Shown piece by piece: positions 7,992 to 17,152 of a stretch of DNA of 64,000 bases. The stretch lies in the NCBI RefSeq assembly GCF_007997135.1, contig NZ_VORU01000002.1, forward strand, positions 402,428-466,427. Direction: 5' to 3'. This DNA is from Aequorivita lipolytica. GTDB lineage: Bacteria > Bacteroidota > Bacteroidia > Flavobacteriales > Flavobacteriaceae. The position numbers were made by a program, and so were the translations under genes. Under the pieces are notes generated by a model, which ran no database searches, was not told the origin of the DNA, and saw only the letters and a program-made list of their open reading frames with translations. Position 1 is the first letter of the stretch. Every line of letters begins with the position of its first letter.

Positions 7992-10304
7992 TCAAAAATC
8001 AAACTCATCCGAGATTTCCTCAATATCAGGGTCTCCTTCGCGCCATTTGGAACAATCGGTTTCAATGGACAGATTTTCGGGACGTTTGAAGTTTCCAGTG
8101 GAAACACCCAAATCTTCATCTTCATAACAACTTTTCATATACATTCCCCATATAGGCAGTGCCATTGTAGCGCCCTGTCCGTAAGCGGTGGAGCGGAAGT
8201 GTGTTGCGCGATCATCACCGCCTACCCAAACGCCTGTAACCAAATTAGGAACCATACCCATAAACCAGCCGTCACTGTTGTTTTGTGTAGTTCCCGTTTT
8301 ACCGGCTATGGGATTTGTGAAATTATACGGATATCCCGTTACAGCATTTTTATAAACTGCGGAGCCTTCACGACCCGTTCCGCGCAAACGGCTACCCGAA
8401 CCCGATTGGGTAACGCCCTCCATTAAGCTAACCGTTACGTAGGCAGTTTCATTGCTAATAACGTCTTTTGTTTTGGGCACGTTTTGATAAAGCACCGTTC
8501 CATTTTTATCTTCTATTCGTTGAATTAAAATAGGTTCTACATAAACGCCTTCATTTGCAAAGGTGCTATATGCACCCACCATTTCATAAACGGAAACATC
8601 TGGTGTTCCTAATGCTATGGAGGGTACGGCGGGCATATTTTCTGTATCAACACCCATTTTCGCAACTAAATCGATAACAGGTTCTGGACCCACCCGGTCA
8701 ATAAGTCTTGCGGTAATTGTGTTAATAGAATTTGCCAGTGCATATTTAAGCGTGACCATTCCACCATAACTTCCGCCTGCATTTTTTGGAGCCCAAGGTT
8801 TTAATAAATGGTGTTTGCCAGCTGGTATAGTGTACATGGTGTTGGGCAAGGTATCGCACGGAGACATGTGCATTTGATCTATTGCCGTGGCATAAACAAA
8901 AGGCTTAAAGGTGGAGCCTATTTGGCGTCTTCCTTTTTTCACCATGTCATATTTATAATGTTTGTAGTCAATGCCTCCCACCCAAGCTTTTACTTCACCG
9001 GTTTGTGGGGTCATGGACATCATTGCAGCTTGTAAAAATGATTTGTGATAACGGATGGAATCTAAAGGTGTCATCACGGTATCAATATCTCCTTTCCAAG
9101 AAAATACCCGCATTGGCACTTTCTTTTTAAAGCTTTTTATTATTTCTTCTTCTTCTTTTCCTTGCTTTTTCATTTCACGCCAACGGTCACTTTTCCGCAT
9201 TGCGGAATTTAAAATGCCTTCAGTTTCCTCTTCTGTAATATCACGGAAAGGTGCGGTCTTGTTATTCTTGTTTTGTTCGTCAAATGCTACTTGCAATTGT
9301 GCCATATGCTTTTTAACAGCCTGTTCAGCGTACTCTTGCATTTTACTATCTATAGTTACAAAAACCTTTAACCCATCCTGATAAATATTGTAATTGCTGC
9401 CATCTGGTTTGGGATGTTCCTTTATCCAATCTTCCATAAATTGACGAGCATATTCCCGAAAGTAAGTTGCGCTACCTTCATCGTGACCCTGTGGTGTAAA
9501 TTTTAAGTTTAACGGAAGTGCTTGCAGCGAATCCATAACTTTTTCTGAAATGTAATCGTACTTTTCCATTTGCGCCAAAACCACGTTCCTGCGCTCGCGG
9601 ACCATTTCCGGCCTCCGGTTTGGGTTAAAAAGTGAGGAATTTTTAAACATTCCCACCAGCATTGCAGCTTCAGCAGTTGTTAATTGCGAAGGTGGTTTGT
9701 CAAAATAAATGTTTGCAGCACTCTCGATGCCTACGGCTTGGTTTAGAAAATCGTACTCGTTAAAGTACATTGTAATAATCTCCTCTTTTGTATAGCGACG
9801 TTCCAAACGTGTGGCAATAATCCATTCCTTTACTTTTTGAAGAACTCTTTCCACTTTATTCGCAGCTCTTTGGTCTGTAAAAAATAGTTTTGCCAATTGT
9901 TGGCTGATGGTACTTGCGCCCCCTCTTGTGCCCAAGAATGCAATGGCGCGCACTGTTCCTTTGCCGTCAATGCCAGAATGGTCGTAAAAACGCACATCTT
10001 CAGTAGCTATTAAAGCATTTACTAAATGATCGGGTAAAGTGTCAAATGGAACGGGCGTTCTGTTTTCTTTATAAAATTTTCCAATAGTTTTTCCATCGGA
10101 AGAAACAATTTCGGTAGCTAGATTCTTTTCTGGATTCTCCAAGCTGGTTTCATCTGGGAGACTTCCAAAAACACCCCAAGATGCAAGTAAGAAAAACAAA
10201 ATAACCACAAGTATGAAACCTGCGAAAATCTTCCAAAACGTTTTGATGTGATTACCCGCATCATTTTGTTTCTTCTTTTTAGGAGCTGCTTTTTTTGTTG
10301 CCAT
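7992..10304 (-). CDS. Penicillin-binding protein 1A (bifunctional transglycosylase/transpeptidase)
   Basis: 770 residues, a class A PBP that polymerises and cross-links peptidoglycan in the periplasm. Lys-rich cytoplasmic N-terminus, one membrane anchor at about residues 24-42, then a GT51 transglycosylase domain with catalytic Glu102 in ATEDVRFYDH, then the transpeptidase domain. Active-site motifs are intact: STFK with Ser464 and Lys467, an SIN triad, and KTG at 669-671. The acidic tail EEISDEFDF is ordinary for flavobacterial versions. It follows gldH by 8 bases and probably shares the transcript with ricT and gldH. Confidence 0.95.
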   Translation of the reverse strand: MATKKAAPKKKKQNDAGNHIKTFWKIFAGFILVVILFFLLASWGVFGSLPDETSLENPEKNLATEIVSSDGKTIGKFYKENRTPVPFDTLPDHLVNALIATEDVRFYDHSGIDGKGTVRAIAFLGTRGGASTISQQLAKLFFTDQRAANKVERVLQKVKEWIIATRLERRYTKEEIITMYFNEYDFLNQAVGIESAANIYFDKPPSQLTTAEAAMLVGMFKNSSLFNPNRRPEMVRERRNVVLAQMEKYDYISEKVMDSLQALPLNLKFTPQGHDEGSATYFREYARQFMEDWIKEHPKPDGSNYNIYQDGLKVFVTIDSKMQEYAEQAVKKHMAQLQVAFDEQNKNNKTAPFRDITEEETEGILNSAMRKSDRWREMKKQGKEEEEIIKSFKKKVPMRVFSWKGDIDTVMTPLDSIRYHKSFLQAAMMSMTPQTGEVKAWVGGIDYKHYKYDMVKKGRRQIGSTFKPFVYATAIDQMHMSPCDTLPNTMYTIPAGKHHLLKPWAPKNAGGSYGGMVTLKYALANSINTITARLIDRVGPEPVIDLVAKMGVDTENMPAVPSIALGTPDVSVYEMVGAYSTFANEGVYVEPILIQRIEDKNGTVLYQNVPKTKDVISNETAYVTVSLMEGVTQSGSGSRLRGTGREGSAVYKNAVTGYPYNFTNPIAGKTGTTQNNSDGWFMGMVPNLVTGVWVGGDDRATHFRSTAYGQGATMALPIWGMYMKSCYEDEDLGVSTGNFKRPENLSIETDCSKWREGDPDIEEISDEFDF

Positions 10305-10312
10305 ATTAAATT

Positions 10313-10798
10313 TTACTGTTTGAAGGCTTCTTCAATACTGAAACCAACATCTGTAATGCCTTCGAGTTTTGTAACGCCTTCCACATCGCCATTATTGCGC
10401 ATTGCTTGGGCTATGTCTATGGTATAATTTCCTTCCTCAAAAAACTGTACTTGTTCTTTGTACCACAATTTGTTTTCTTTTACATCGCCAATTCCCTGGC
10501 CCATCCAAGAGCCATCAGGATTTGCCATTCTGTATTCAAGCGTGTCGGTAACGGTTTTTCCGTGTGGAAAATTCATGGAGACTACTAAAAATATATTGTT
10601 GAATTTGTATTCGTTGGTGTTTCTAATATTTAAAAAAAGATTGTAATTTTTAAGTGAATCCAATTGCGGAAGTTTAAATTCCACCACTTCATCAGCGCCC
10701 CAAAATCCATCCATTGCGCGTGTTTCACTAAAAGGCGTGTTGGACTCGCAAGAGACCAGAGAAATAGCAGTCAAAAAAAGCACCAATAACCTATTCAT
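10313..10798 (-). CDS. gldH: Gliding motility lipoprotein GldH
   Basis: 161 residues from the ATG at 10798, which begins MNRLLVLFLTAISLVSC, a signal peptide with lipobox SLVSC. A longer in-frame reading from 10972 would put 58 non-exported residues ahead of it and lie inside ricT, so it is rejected. GldH is an envelope lipoprotein required for gliding and T9SS-dependent functions in Flavobacterium; its biochemical role is unresolved. It overlaps the end of ricT by 8 bases and precedes PBP1A, a gene order widespread in the family. The neighbouring T9SS cargo genes are consistent with an active system. Confidence 0.9.
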   Translation of the reverse strand: MNRLLVLFLTAISLVSCESNTPFSETRAMDGFWGADEVVEFKLPQLDSLKNYNLFLNIRNTNEYKFNNIFLVVSMNFPHGKTVTDTLEYRMANPDGSWMGQGIGDVKENKLWYKEQVQFFEEGNYTIDIAQAMRNNGDVEGVTKLEGITDVGFSIEEAFKQ

Positions 10799-12053
10799 TT
10801 CTTTTTGGCTTGGGATTTCTATTTTTACTATTCGGCACATTTCCCGAATTTTTTGACGCATTATTTCTTGGGTTATTTTTGGGAACATTTCCAGCAGTGG
10901 CTTCTGCTTTTCCACGATTTTTGTTACGGCTTTTATTTCGGCGTTTTTTTCCTTTTTGTTTCGGTTGGTCAAAGCGCGTTAAACTATCCTGCCCCACCAC
11001 ATTGCTGAAAGGTTCTTTCTCAGGCTTCGGGGTTTCAATTGTAAATTCTTCCAGCGCCATCGGTTTTTTCCCATTTTTGTTGAGTTCTATTATTTCATTG
11101 GCTTTTTCGGCTGTAAGTTCGTGCCAATTCATAAACTCTTTTTCGTAAGCGTACCAAAGCAAACCTTTAAAAATATCAATCTTTTGGCAGCTTGCATTTC
11201 CTTTTTCAGTTTGAAGCCTTGTTTCGGTATTTGGGAAAGAATCCAACGCTTCCAAATAAGTATCCAATTCATAATTCAAGCAGCATTTCAACTTTCCACA
11301 TTGCCCAGCAAGTTTTTGCGGATTTAAGGAAAGTTGCTGATAGCGCGCTGCGGAAGTATTCACCGAACGGAAATCCGTCAACCAAGTAGAGCAACAAAGC
11401 TCTCGGCCGCAGCTTCCAATTCCGCCCAAACGTGCTGCCTCCTGACGGAAACCAACTTGTTTCATTTCAATTCGGGTGTTGAAAGTACGTGCAAATTCCT
11501 TGATTAATTCTCGGAAATCTACGCGCTCTTCGGCGGTGTAATAAAATATAACTTTTGAAGCATCGCCCTGAAATTCTACATCGCTAATCTTCATTTGAAG
11601 TCCTAGGCGAATTGCAATTTGTCTCGAACGTTTTTGAACATCGGCTTCTTTATCGCGAACGCCTTGCCAAATATCAATATCTTTTTGAGTGGCTTTTCGG
11701 TAAATTTTAGGAAGCGCTTCAACTTTAAGCGGAATTTTCTTCTTCTTCATTTGCACGCGAACAAGTTCGCCAGTTAAAGTTATGATTCCAATATCGTGAC
11801 CCGGCGAAGCTTCTGTGGCAATAACATCGCCCATGCTTAAAGTAAGATTTTCAGGGTTTTGGAAGAATTCTTTTCTTCCGTTTTTAAAACGCACTTCGGC
11901 CGCATTGAAAGGTTCCATGTTAGCGGGAAGTTGCATATTTGAAAGCCAGTCGAACACCGTCAGTTTATTACAGCCATCGGTTCCGCAAGTACCATTGTTC
12001 TTGCATCCCTTTGGCTGTCCGTTGGCGCCCGTGGCACAGCTGGTACAGCCCAT
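10791..12053 (-). CDS. ricT: PSP1/RicT (YaaT) family protein
   Basis: Start set at the ATG at 12053 (420 residues), giving MGCTSCATGANGQPKGCKNN, the conserved Cys-rich N-terminus of the Bacteroidota form; an upstream in-frame ATG at 12107 adds unconserved residues. The central PSP1 domain contains the Cys clusters RELCCSTW and CGKLKCCLNYE. In Bacillus, RicT forms an FeS-containing complex with RicA and RicF that influences RNase Y-dependent mRNA maturation. Whether that role holds here is unknown, and no ricA or ricF is near. The C-terminal 70 residues are Lys/Arg/Asn-rich and disordered, which would suit RNA binding. It overlaps gldH by 8 bases. Confidence 0.85.
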   Translation of the reverse strand: MGCTSCATGANGQPKGCKNNGTCGTDGCNKLTVFDWLSNMQLPANMEPFNAAEVRFKNGRKEFFQNPENLTLSMGDVIATEASPGHDIGIITLTGELVRVQMKKKKIPLKVEALPKIYRKATQKDIDIWQGVRDKEADVQKRSRQIAIRLGLQMKISDVEFQGDASKVIFYYTAEERVDFRELIKEFARTFNTRIEMKQVGFRQEAARLGGIGSCGRELCCSTWLTDFRSVNTSAARYQQLSLNPQKLAGQCGKLKCCLNYELDTYLEALDSFPNTETRLQTEKGNASCQKIDIFKGLLWYAYEKEFMNWHELTAEKANEIIELNKNGKKPMALEEFTIETPKPEKEPFSNVVGQDSLTRFDQPKQKGKKRRNKSRNKNRGKAEATAGNVPKNNPRNNASKNSGNVPNSKNRNPKPKRNE

Positions 12054-12136
12054 ATTTTTTATATATAAAGCCCTTTTTCCTATTGAAAAGGGACGAAAAT
12101 TAAACAAATAATTTAATCAGTAAAGATACCAATAAA

Positions 12137-12167
12137 ATTTTCGATTTTAGATTGACGATTTTAGATT
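12137..12167. repeat. Short extragenic direct repeat
   Basis: Two tandem copies of CGATTTTAGATT with a short spacer between ricT and trhO. The surrounding gap also repeats GAAACAGGACG. Degenerate spacer repeats, no coding content. Confidence 0.5.
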
Positions 12168-12255
12168 TTTGAAACAGGACGATTGGAACCAAGACTAAAA
12201 GGAAACAGGACGTTTTGAAGCATGGCATAATCGCATCCGTCATCTGTCTTCCGTC

Positions 12256-13287
12256 TCACTTTTTGAACTTCAACTTCTCCGATCTTCCTTTCTTAAAAAT
12301 TTTGTTGCTATTCGGGATGCCCTGGCGGAGTCTTTTTTGTTCCTCTTCGGGTAATTGAATTATTGCCACACATTCTTCAGAACAACAACTTTCCATTGCT
12401 ATCGCACACTTTTTACACTGAATAAAAAGCAAGTGGCAAGCTTCGTTTGCGCAGTTTGTATGCTCGTCGCAAGCTTCGCCGCATTGGTGGCAATGGCTAA
12501 TAACGTCTTCGGTAATTCGCTCACCTCGACGATGATCGAAAACGAAATTTTTTCCGATAAATTTATTTTCCAAACCTTGGTTTTCAACTTGGCGTGCGTA
12601 TTCAATAATCCCGCCTTCCAGTTGAAATACATTTTTAAAACCTTTGTGTTTGTAATAAGCGCTGGCTTTTTCGCAACGAATTCCGCCCGTACAATACATT
12701 ACCAGTTTTTTGTCTTCTTTATGATCTTTTAAATCGGCTTCAATAATATCCAGTGAATCGCGAAACGTATCAACATCTGGCGTAACAGCGTTTTTAAAAT
12801 GTCCTATTTCGCTTTCGTAATGGTTTCTCATATCTACCAAAACCACATTCGGGTCTTCAATAAGTTCGTTGAATTTTAAAGCATCCACGTGAATTCCTTT
12901 GTTTGTAACATCGAAGGTTTCGTCATTCAAACCATCGGCAACAATTTTATCGCGCACTTTCACTTTTAGTTTTAGAAAGGATTTTAAATCCTGCTCAATG
13001 GCAATGTTTAAACGCACATCTTTCAGAAAATAAATTCCGTCCAAAAATTCCTTGAACTCCTTAAAACGTTTTGCCGGAACGGAAAGCTGGGCATTAATAC
13101 CTTCGTGGGCAACGTATATACGGCCCAGAACATCCTGCTCGTGCCAGGTAACAAAAAGGTGGTTTCTGAAAAGATACGGATTGCCAATTTTGGCATATTG
13201 ATAAAAAGAAAGGGTAAGCCGTTCCTCGCCGGCCTGTTCCAAAAGTGTTTCCCTTTCCTTTGCACTTAATTTATTGTACAGTTGCAT
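12256..13287 (-). CDS. trhO: tRNA uridine(34) hydroxylase, rhodanese-like
   Basis: 343 residues, TrhO (YceA) family, which hydroxylates U34 of certain tRNAs using O2 toward 5-hydroxyuridine and its derivatives. An N-terminal ferredoxin-like region is followed by the rhodanese domain with active-site loop CTGGIRC (Cys199 to Cys205). The C-terminal tail is Cys-rich (CHQCGEAC, CANEAC, CKKCAIAMESCC), resembling zinc-binding tails in longer members of the family. The last residues are basic. Single gene transcribed away from the protease gene that carries the 8-bp repeat. Confidence in the family is high; cofactor details are known only for E. coli. Confidence 0.92.
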   Translation of the reverse strand: MQLYNKLSAKERETLLEQAGEERLTLSFYQYAKIGNPYLFRNHLFVTWHEQDVLGRIYVAHEGINAQLSVPAKRFKEFKEFLDGIYFLKDVRLNIAIEQDLKSFLKLKVKVRDKIVADGLNDETFDVTNKGIHVDALKFNELIEDPNVVLVDMRNHYESEIGHFKNAVTPDVDTFRDSLDIIEADLKDHKEDKKLVMYCTGGIRCEKASAYYKHKGFKNVFQLEGGIIEYARQVENQGLENKFIGKNFVFDHRRGERITEDVISHCHQCGEACDEHTNCANEACHLLFIQCKKCAIAMESCCSEECVAIIQLPEEEQKRLRQGIPNSNKIFKKGRSEKLKFKK

Positions 13288-13417
13288 GCTATACTTTTTT
13301 TAGGTAAAAAGAATTGATTTTTTGATAGAACAAATATAATAAGTATAGAAAGAATAAATTGGCTGATTATAAAAAGATGTTTTTATCTTGGATTTATTGA
13401 TGTTTTAACGTAATTTT

Positions 13418-13572
13418 ATGAAATCAACTCACTTTAATCGTTTAAATTATGAAAATTCACGCCCACACGCCCACACGCCCACACGCCCACACGCCCACAC
13501 GCCCACACGCCCACACGCCCACACGCCCACACGCCCACACGCCCACACGCCCACAGAATCTTAATCTGTTTA
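13418..13572 (+). promoter_or_regulatory. Putative phase-variable start region of the subtilase (two ATGs, 8-bp repeat, signal-peptide core)
   Basis: Upstream ATGs lie at 13418 and 13449. Distances to the protease-frame ATG at 13573 are 155 and 124 bases, leaving remainders 2 and 1 on division by 3, so neither is in the protease frame at this repeat number. Removing one 8-base unit puts 13418 in frame; adding one puts 13449 in frame. The protease frame is open back to 13453, where a TGA at 13450 closes it. After the repeat that frame reads HRILICLMVAFSSLFLTAQ, a typical signal-peptide core and cleavage site. From 13449 the present frame instead hits TAG at 13611. Confidence 0.7.
13458..13555 (+). 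repeat. 8-bp tandem repeat, 12.25 copies (unit CACGCCCA)
   Basis: Uninterrupted, perfect array of 98 bases at much higher GC than its surroundings. Eleven full units are counted from 13461 to 13548 plus partial units at both ends. Because 8 is not a multiple of 3, any frame reads the same eight-residue cycle HAHTPTRP and never meets a stop. Arrays of this kind are prone to slipped-strand mispairing, and assembly may also miscount them. Confidence 0.97.
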
Positions 13573-16389
13573 ATGGTCGCTTTTTCTTCACTTTTTCTTA
13601 CTGCGCAGAATAGACAGGACTACTATGTCTTAGCAAAGCCAAATTATTCTCTAGAGCCTTTACAAATAACAATTAATCCAGATCAAACATTAACTGTAGA
13701 TTTAAGCGATAATAATTTGGAAGGTTTTTTAAATAGCATTCCCGTTTATAGTATTCAAAAAGCTTTTCCTACTGCTTATTCTCCATTATTAAAACGAACT
13801 TATAGAATAACATTAGAAGATGCTAGCTATTTAAATGATTTTTTTCAACGAAATGAGATAGAACTTGTTGAACTTGTAGAGGAAGAGAATATTGAACTTT
13901 TTATCCCAAATGATTTTAATTATATAGACCGAGGAACACCTAACACAGCTTTGGATATAATAAAGGCTCCCTTTGCGTGGAATTTAACACATGGAAGTAC
14001 GGGTATTTTTGCTGGTGTTTTGGATAATGGTTTTTATCTTAATCATGAAGATTTAATTAATGAAATTGTTATGGTTCTTGGCAATAATCCAGCAGCTCAT
14101 GGTACAGGGGTATCTAGCGTAATTGGTGGGCAGACAGATAATAATGTCGGGCTTTCAAGTATTGGTTTTAAAACCAAATTAGCTGTTAAAAGTGGTGGAG
14201 GACATAATGGAGCATTGCTGCTATCACAACAACCAGGTGTTAGGGTTATAAATATTAGCTTAAAATTCGGATGTACTTTTAGTGTTTTTGCAGCAGAGGT
14301 TTTTGAAGAAATATGGAATGGCACTCCATTACACCCCCCAGTTGTAGTTGTAGCTGCCGCAGGAAATGGAGAGGTCGCAAAAGCGGCTAATAATGGGGGA
14401 TATTGTCCTGACACTAATGGTGGAGCAAATGGTTATGTTTATCCAGCCGCATATGGAAATGTTATCGCAGTATCAGGTGTAAATCATTTGGTTCCACGAG
14501 GCACCGAAGATTTTCAATATGGATTTGGTGTGAGTTGGGAGGATTTGGCACAACGAGATATTAGCATTCCTTATTCCACATTGACCTATAATGATAAAGT
14601 AGATTTATGTGCGCCAGCGCATCATGTAATGGCTGCAAATAATGATTCTGATGGATATGGGTTTGGCTATGGAACATCTTATGCCTCGCCAATTGTTGTA
14701 GGTACAGTTGCTTTGATGTTAAATGTTAATCCAAATTTAACTCCAAATCAAGTAAGAGATATTTTGAAAAATACCACTGATGACATTTATTTTATTCCAG
14801 AAAATGGTCCTTATATAAATCTCTATGGAACAGGAAGGCTCAACGCTTATAGAGCAGTCAAAACAGCACAGTGTATGCTGAATCCAACCCCAGGTTTGGA
14901 CCTTGCAATGCAAAACTCTGATGTGGATGATTTTGTGGAACCGGACACCGTTACCGAAATACTTTGGCAAAGTGATGATATATGGGTTCGTAATGAAAAC
15001 GATGGTCGCGAAGTACGATTTCATCAAAATCCAAAATATGATCCCTCCAATCCAAATTACGTCTATGTTAGGGTAACTAACAATAGCTGTCAAACCTCTA
15101 CTGGCAATGATAATCTTAAATTATACTGGGCAAAAGCAAACACCACGCTATACTGGCCCGAAAATTGGGATGGCAGTCTATATATTGAAGATCCCGTTAC
15201 TGGTGCTGATATATTGATGGGTGATGAAGTGGGAACGCTAAGTATCCCTGTATTGGGTCCTGGCGAAAGTAAAATCCTTGAATTTCAATGGCCCGTTCCC
15301 AATCCACAGGATTACATAAATATAAACAATGGCAATCCGTGGCATTTCTGTTTACTGGCACGTATAGAATCTCTGGACGACCCAATGACCTATCCAGAGG
15401 GTATAATTATTACGAATAATGTAAAGAACAACAATAATATTGTATGGAAAAACACCACAGTAATCGATGTTATGCCAGACACCCCCTCAGAGATTAGTGC
15501 TGTTGTTGCCGTAGGGAATCCCTATGACAACGCACACACCTTCAAGTTAGAATTCAAAAAAGATGATGCTGAAATTGGAAAAGCAATTTATGAAGAAGCC
15601 GAAGTAAGTGTAGCACTGGATAACATACTTTATAACGCATGGCAAAGTGGTGGGCAAAGTACAACACACGTTGAAACCACATATATCCCGCAGCGCAAAA
15701 TAATTTCTGATAATAATGCAGGGCTAAACAATATACTCTTTAACGCTAATGAAATTGGCACCCTAACTGTAAGTTTTAACTTTTTGGCTAAGGAACTTAC
15801 AAATAAAACCAAATATAGCTTTTATGTAATGCTACGTGATGCAGTAACCAATGAAATTATTGGTGGTGAAACCTTTGTAATCAATAAAAAACCCAGATCA
15901 GTTTTTGACGCAGATGCTGGTAGTGACGAAACCATTGACAGAAGTGAAAGTGTAACCATAAGTGCCACTCAAATAAACGAAGCAGCAGTATACAATTGGT
16001 ATGACCCAGCTGGAAATTTAATTTTCACTGGTCCCGACTTAACGGTATCTCCAAATGTTACCCAAAGATACCGTCTGGAAATTATCACAGATACAGATGG
16101 TTATAAAGATTATGACGATGTGGAAGTGACCGTAAACCCTTACAAATTGGAAAGTTTAATCCCAAATCCTGCCACGAGCCAAGTTACTGTAAATTATACA
16201 GCAGATGAAGCTTCATCTGCATATTTAATGGTGGTAAGTACAGTTACGGGTATTTCAAACAATTATATCTTGGACGTAAATGAGACGAGTGTTAATTTAA
16301 ATATTTCAGCATATACTTCTGGAACCTATTCTGTGGCGCTCGTTTGTGATGGACAAATTGTCGATTCTAAAAATCTTGCAAAACAATAA
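13573..16389 (+). CDS. Subtilisin-like (S8) serine protease with T9SS sorting domain; 5' end governed by repeat
   Basis: 938 residues from the internal ATG, but that start lacks the charged n-region of a signal peptide, so real expression probably begins at an upstream ATG across the 8-bp repeat. The catalytic triad is intact: Asp151 in GVLDNGF, His176 in HGTGVSS, Ser369 in GTSYASP, with oxyanion Asn in AAGN. A prodomain of about 120 residues precedes the peptidase. After it come beta-rich modules of CARDB/PKD type and a C-terminal T9SS sorting domain with IPNPATSQ. It should be a surface or secreted protease. The next gene starts 19 bases downstream and is probably co-transcribed, so frame switching could also affect it by polarity. 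Confidence 0.88.
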   Translation: MVAFSSLFLTAQNRQDYYVLAKPNYSLEPLQITINPDQTLTVDLSDNNLEGFLNSIPVYSIQKAFPTAYSPLLKRTYRITLEDASYLNDFFQRNEIELVELVEEENIELFIPNDFNYIDRGTPNTALDIIKAPFAWNLTHGSTGIFAGVLDNGFYLNHEDLINEIVMVLGNNPAAHGTGVSSVIGGQTDNNVGLSSIGFKTKLAVKSGGGHNGALLLSQQPGVRVINISLKFGCTFSVFAAEVFEEIWNGTPLHPPVVVVAAAGNGEVAKAANNGGYCPDTNGGANGYVYPAAYGNVIAVSGVNHLVPRGTEDFQYGFGVSWEDLAQRDISIPYSTLTYNDKVDLCAPAHHVMAANNDSDGYGFGYGTSYASPIVVGTVALMLNVNPNLTPNQVRDILKNTTDDIYFIPENGPYINLYGTGRLNAYRAVKTAQCMLNPTPGLDLAMQNSDVDDFVEPDTVTEILWQSDDIWVRNENDGREVRFHQNPKYDPSNPNYVYVRVTNNSCQTSTGNDNLKLYWAKANTTLYWPENWDGSLYIEDPVTGADILMGDEVGTLSIPVLGPGESKILEFQWPVPNPQDYININNGNPWHFCLLARIESLDDPMTYPEGIIITNNVKNNNNIVWKNTTVIDVMPDTPSEISAVVAVGNPYDNAHTFKLEFKKDDAEIGKAIYEEAEVSVALDNILYNAWQSGGQSTTHVETTYIPQRKIISDNNAGLNNILFNANEIGTLTVSFNFLAKELTNKTKYSFYVMLRDAVTNEIIGGETFVINKKPRSVFDADAGSDETIDRSESVTISATQINEAAVYNWYDPAGNLIFTGPDLTVSPNVTQRYRLEIITDTDGYKDYDDVEVTVNPYKLESLIPNPATSQVTVNYTADEASSAYLMVVSTVTGISNNYILDVNETSVNLNISAYTSGTYSVALVCDGQIVDSKNLAKQ

Positions 16390-16407
16390 ACCTTAAAACC
16401 AATAATC

Positions 16408-17127
16408 ATGAAAACAATTCTATATATACTTCTACTCAACATGAGCGCACTAAGTTTTGCCCAAGATCCGTCATTATTTGAAAACACTTGGTATTTGCAC
16501 AGTGTCATCATTAATGGACAGAGTTATATTCCGCCATCAAATTCTGAAGTACCATTTATACCATTGGATTTTTTTGAAAACAGTAGTGATGATTTTGTGA
16601 CAAATGTTTGCAATAGTTTTTCTGGCCTACTCATATACGGCAATCAAAGCTTTACGATTCAAGATTATGCTTTGACTTTAGCATTTTGTGATTTGCAAGA
16701 AAATACAACATTTGAAGGAATTTATTTAAGCTTTTTCTTCGATCCCACCACTCAAGATCCTTATTCTGAGCCATTTTTATATTCAATAGTAATTAATGGC
16801 AACGAAAAAACATTAATACTAGAAAATATCAACGGCGACAAAGCCATCTACGGCGATCAAATTTTATCGAGTGAAAATTTTCAAAATTTATACTTTGCTA
16901 TACACCCTAACCCGACAAAAAACGAACTATTCTTAACTTCAACAAACACCTCAGGCAATCTAAAAATAAAAATCTTTAATATAGAGGGCAAACTATTAAG
17001 CACGCAAACCTTAGAGTTTGAAAAACGAGTTTCTTTAGATGTTTCCCAATTGTCCAGCGGTATTTATTTTTTGGATATTGAAGATGGAAACGGTAATTCA
17101 ACAATTAAAAAGTTTATAAAAGAATAA
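16408..17127 (+). CDS. Small T9SS-secreted protein, function unknown (META/HslJ-like N-terminal domain possible)
   Basis: 239 residues. Signal peptide MKTILYILLLNMSALSFAQ. The mature N-terminal domain begins NTWYLHSVIING and has two Cys (VCNSFSG and FCDLQ) at positions that could form a disulfide. The pattern of a WxL start followed by an LxF strand, CNxxxG and a late TxxxC resembles META/HslJ-like small beta domains, but I would not assign it firmly. The last 75 residues are a type A T9SS sorting domain (HPNPTKNE, ending IKKFIKE). It follows the repeat-linked subtilase by 19 bases, so it may be a partner, inhibitor or accessory protein of that protease; this is inference from position only. 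Confidence 0.8.
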   Translation: MKTILYILLLNMSALSFAQDPSLFENTWYLHSVIINGQSYIPPSNSEVPFIPLDFFENSSDDFVTNVCNSFSGLLIYGNQSFTIQDYALTLAFCDLQENTTFEGIYLSFFFDPTTQDPYSEPFLYSIVINGNEKTLILENINGDKAIYGDQILSSENFQNLYFAIHPNPTKNELFLTSTNTSGNLKIKIFNIEGKLLSTQTLEFEKRVSLDVSQLSSGIYFLDIEDGNGNSTIKKFIKE

Positions 17128-17152
17128 ATTCGATAATAAAAGATAATGAAGA

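Noticed and set aside
10799..10972. Longer N-terminus for GldH
   Set aside because: Would bury the lipoprotein signal peptide and lies wholly in ricT coding sequence.
13458..13555. 8-bp array considered as a CRISPR or satellite
   Set aside because: Units are only 8 bp with no spacers and no cas genes nearby; position and frame behaviour fit a simple-sequence repeat in a coding start.
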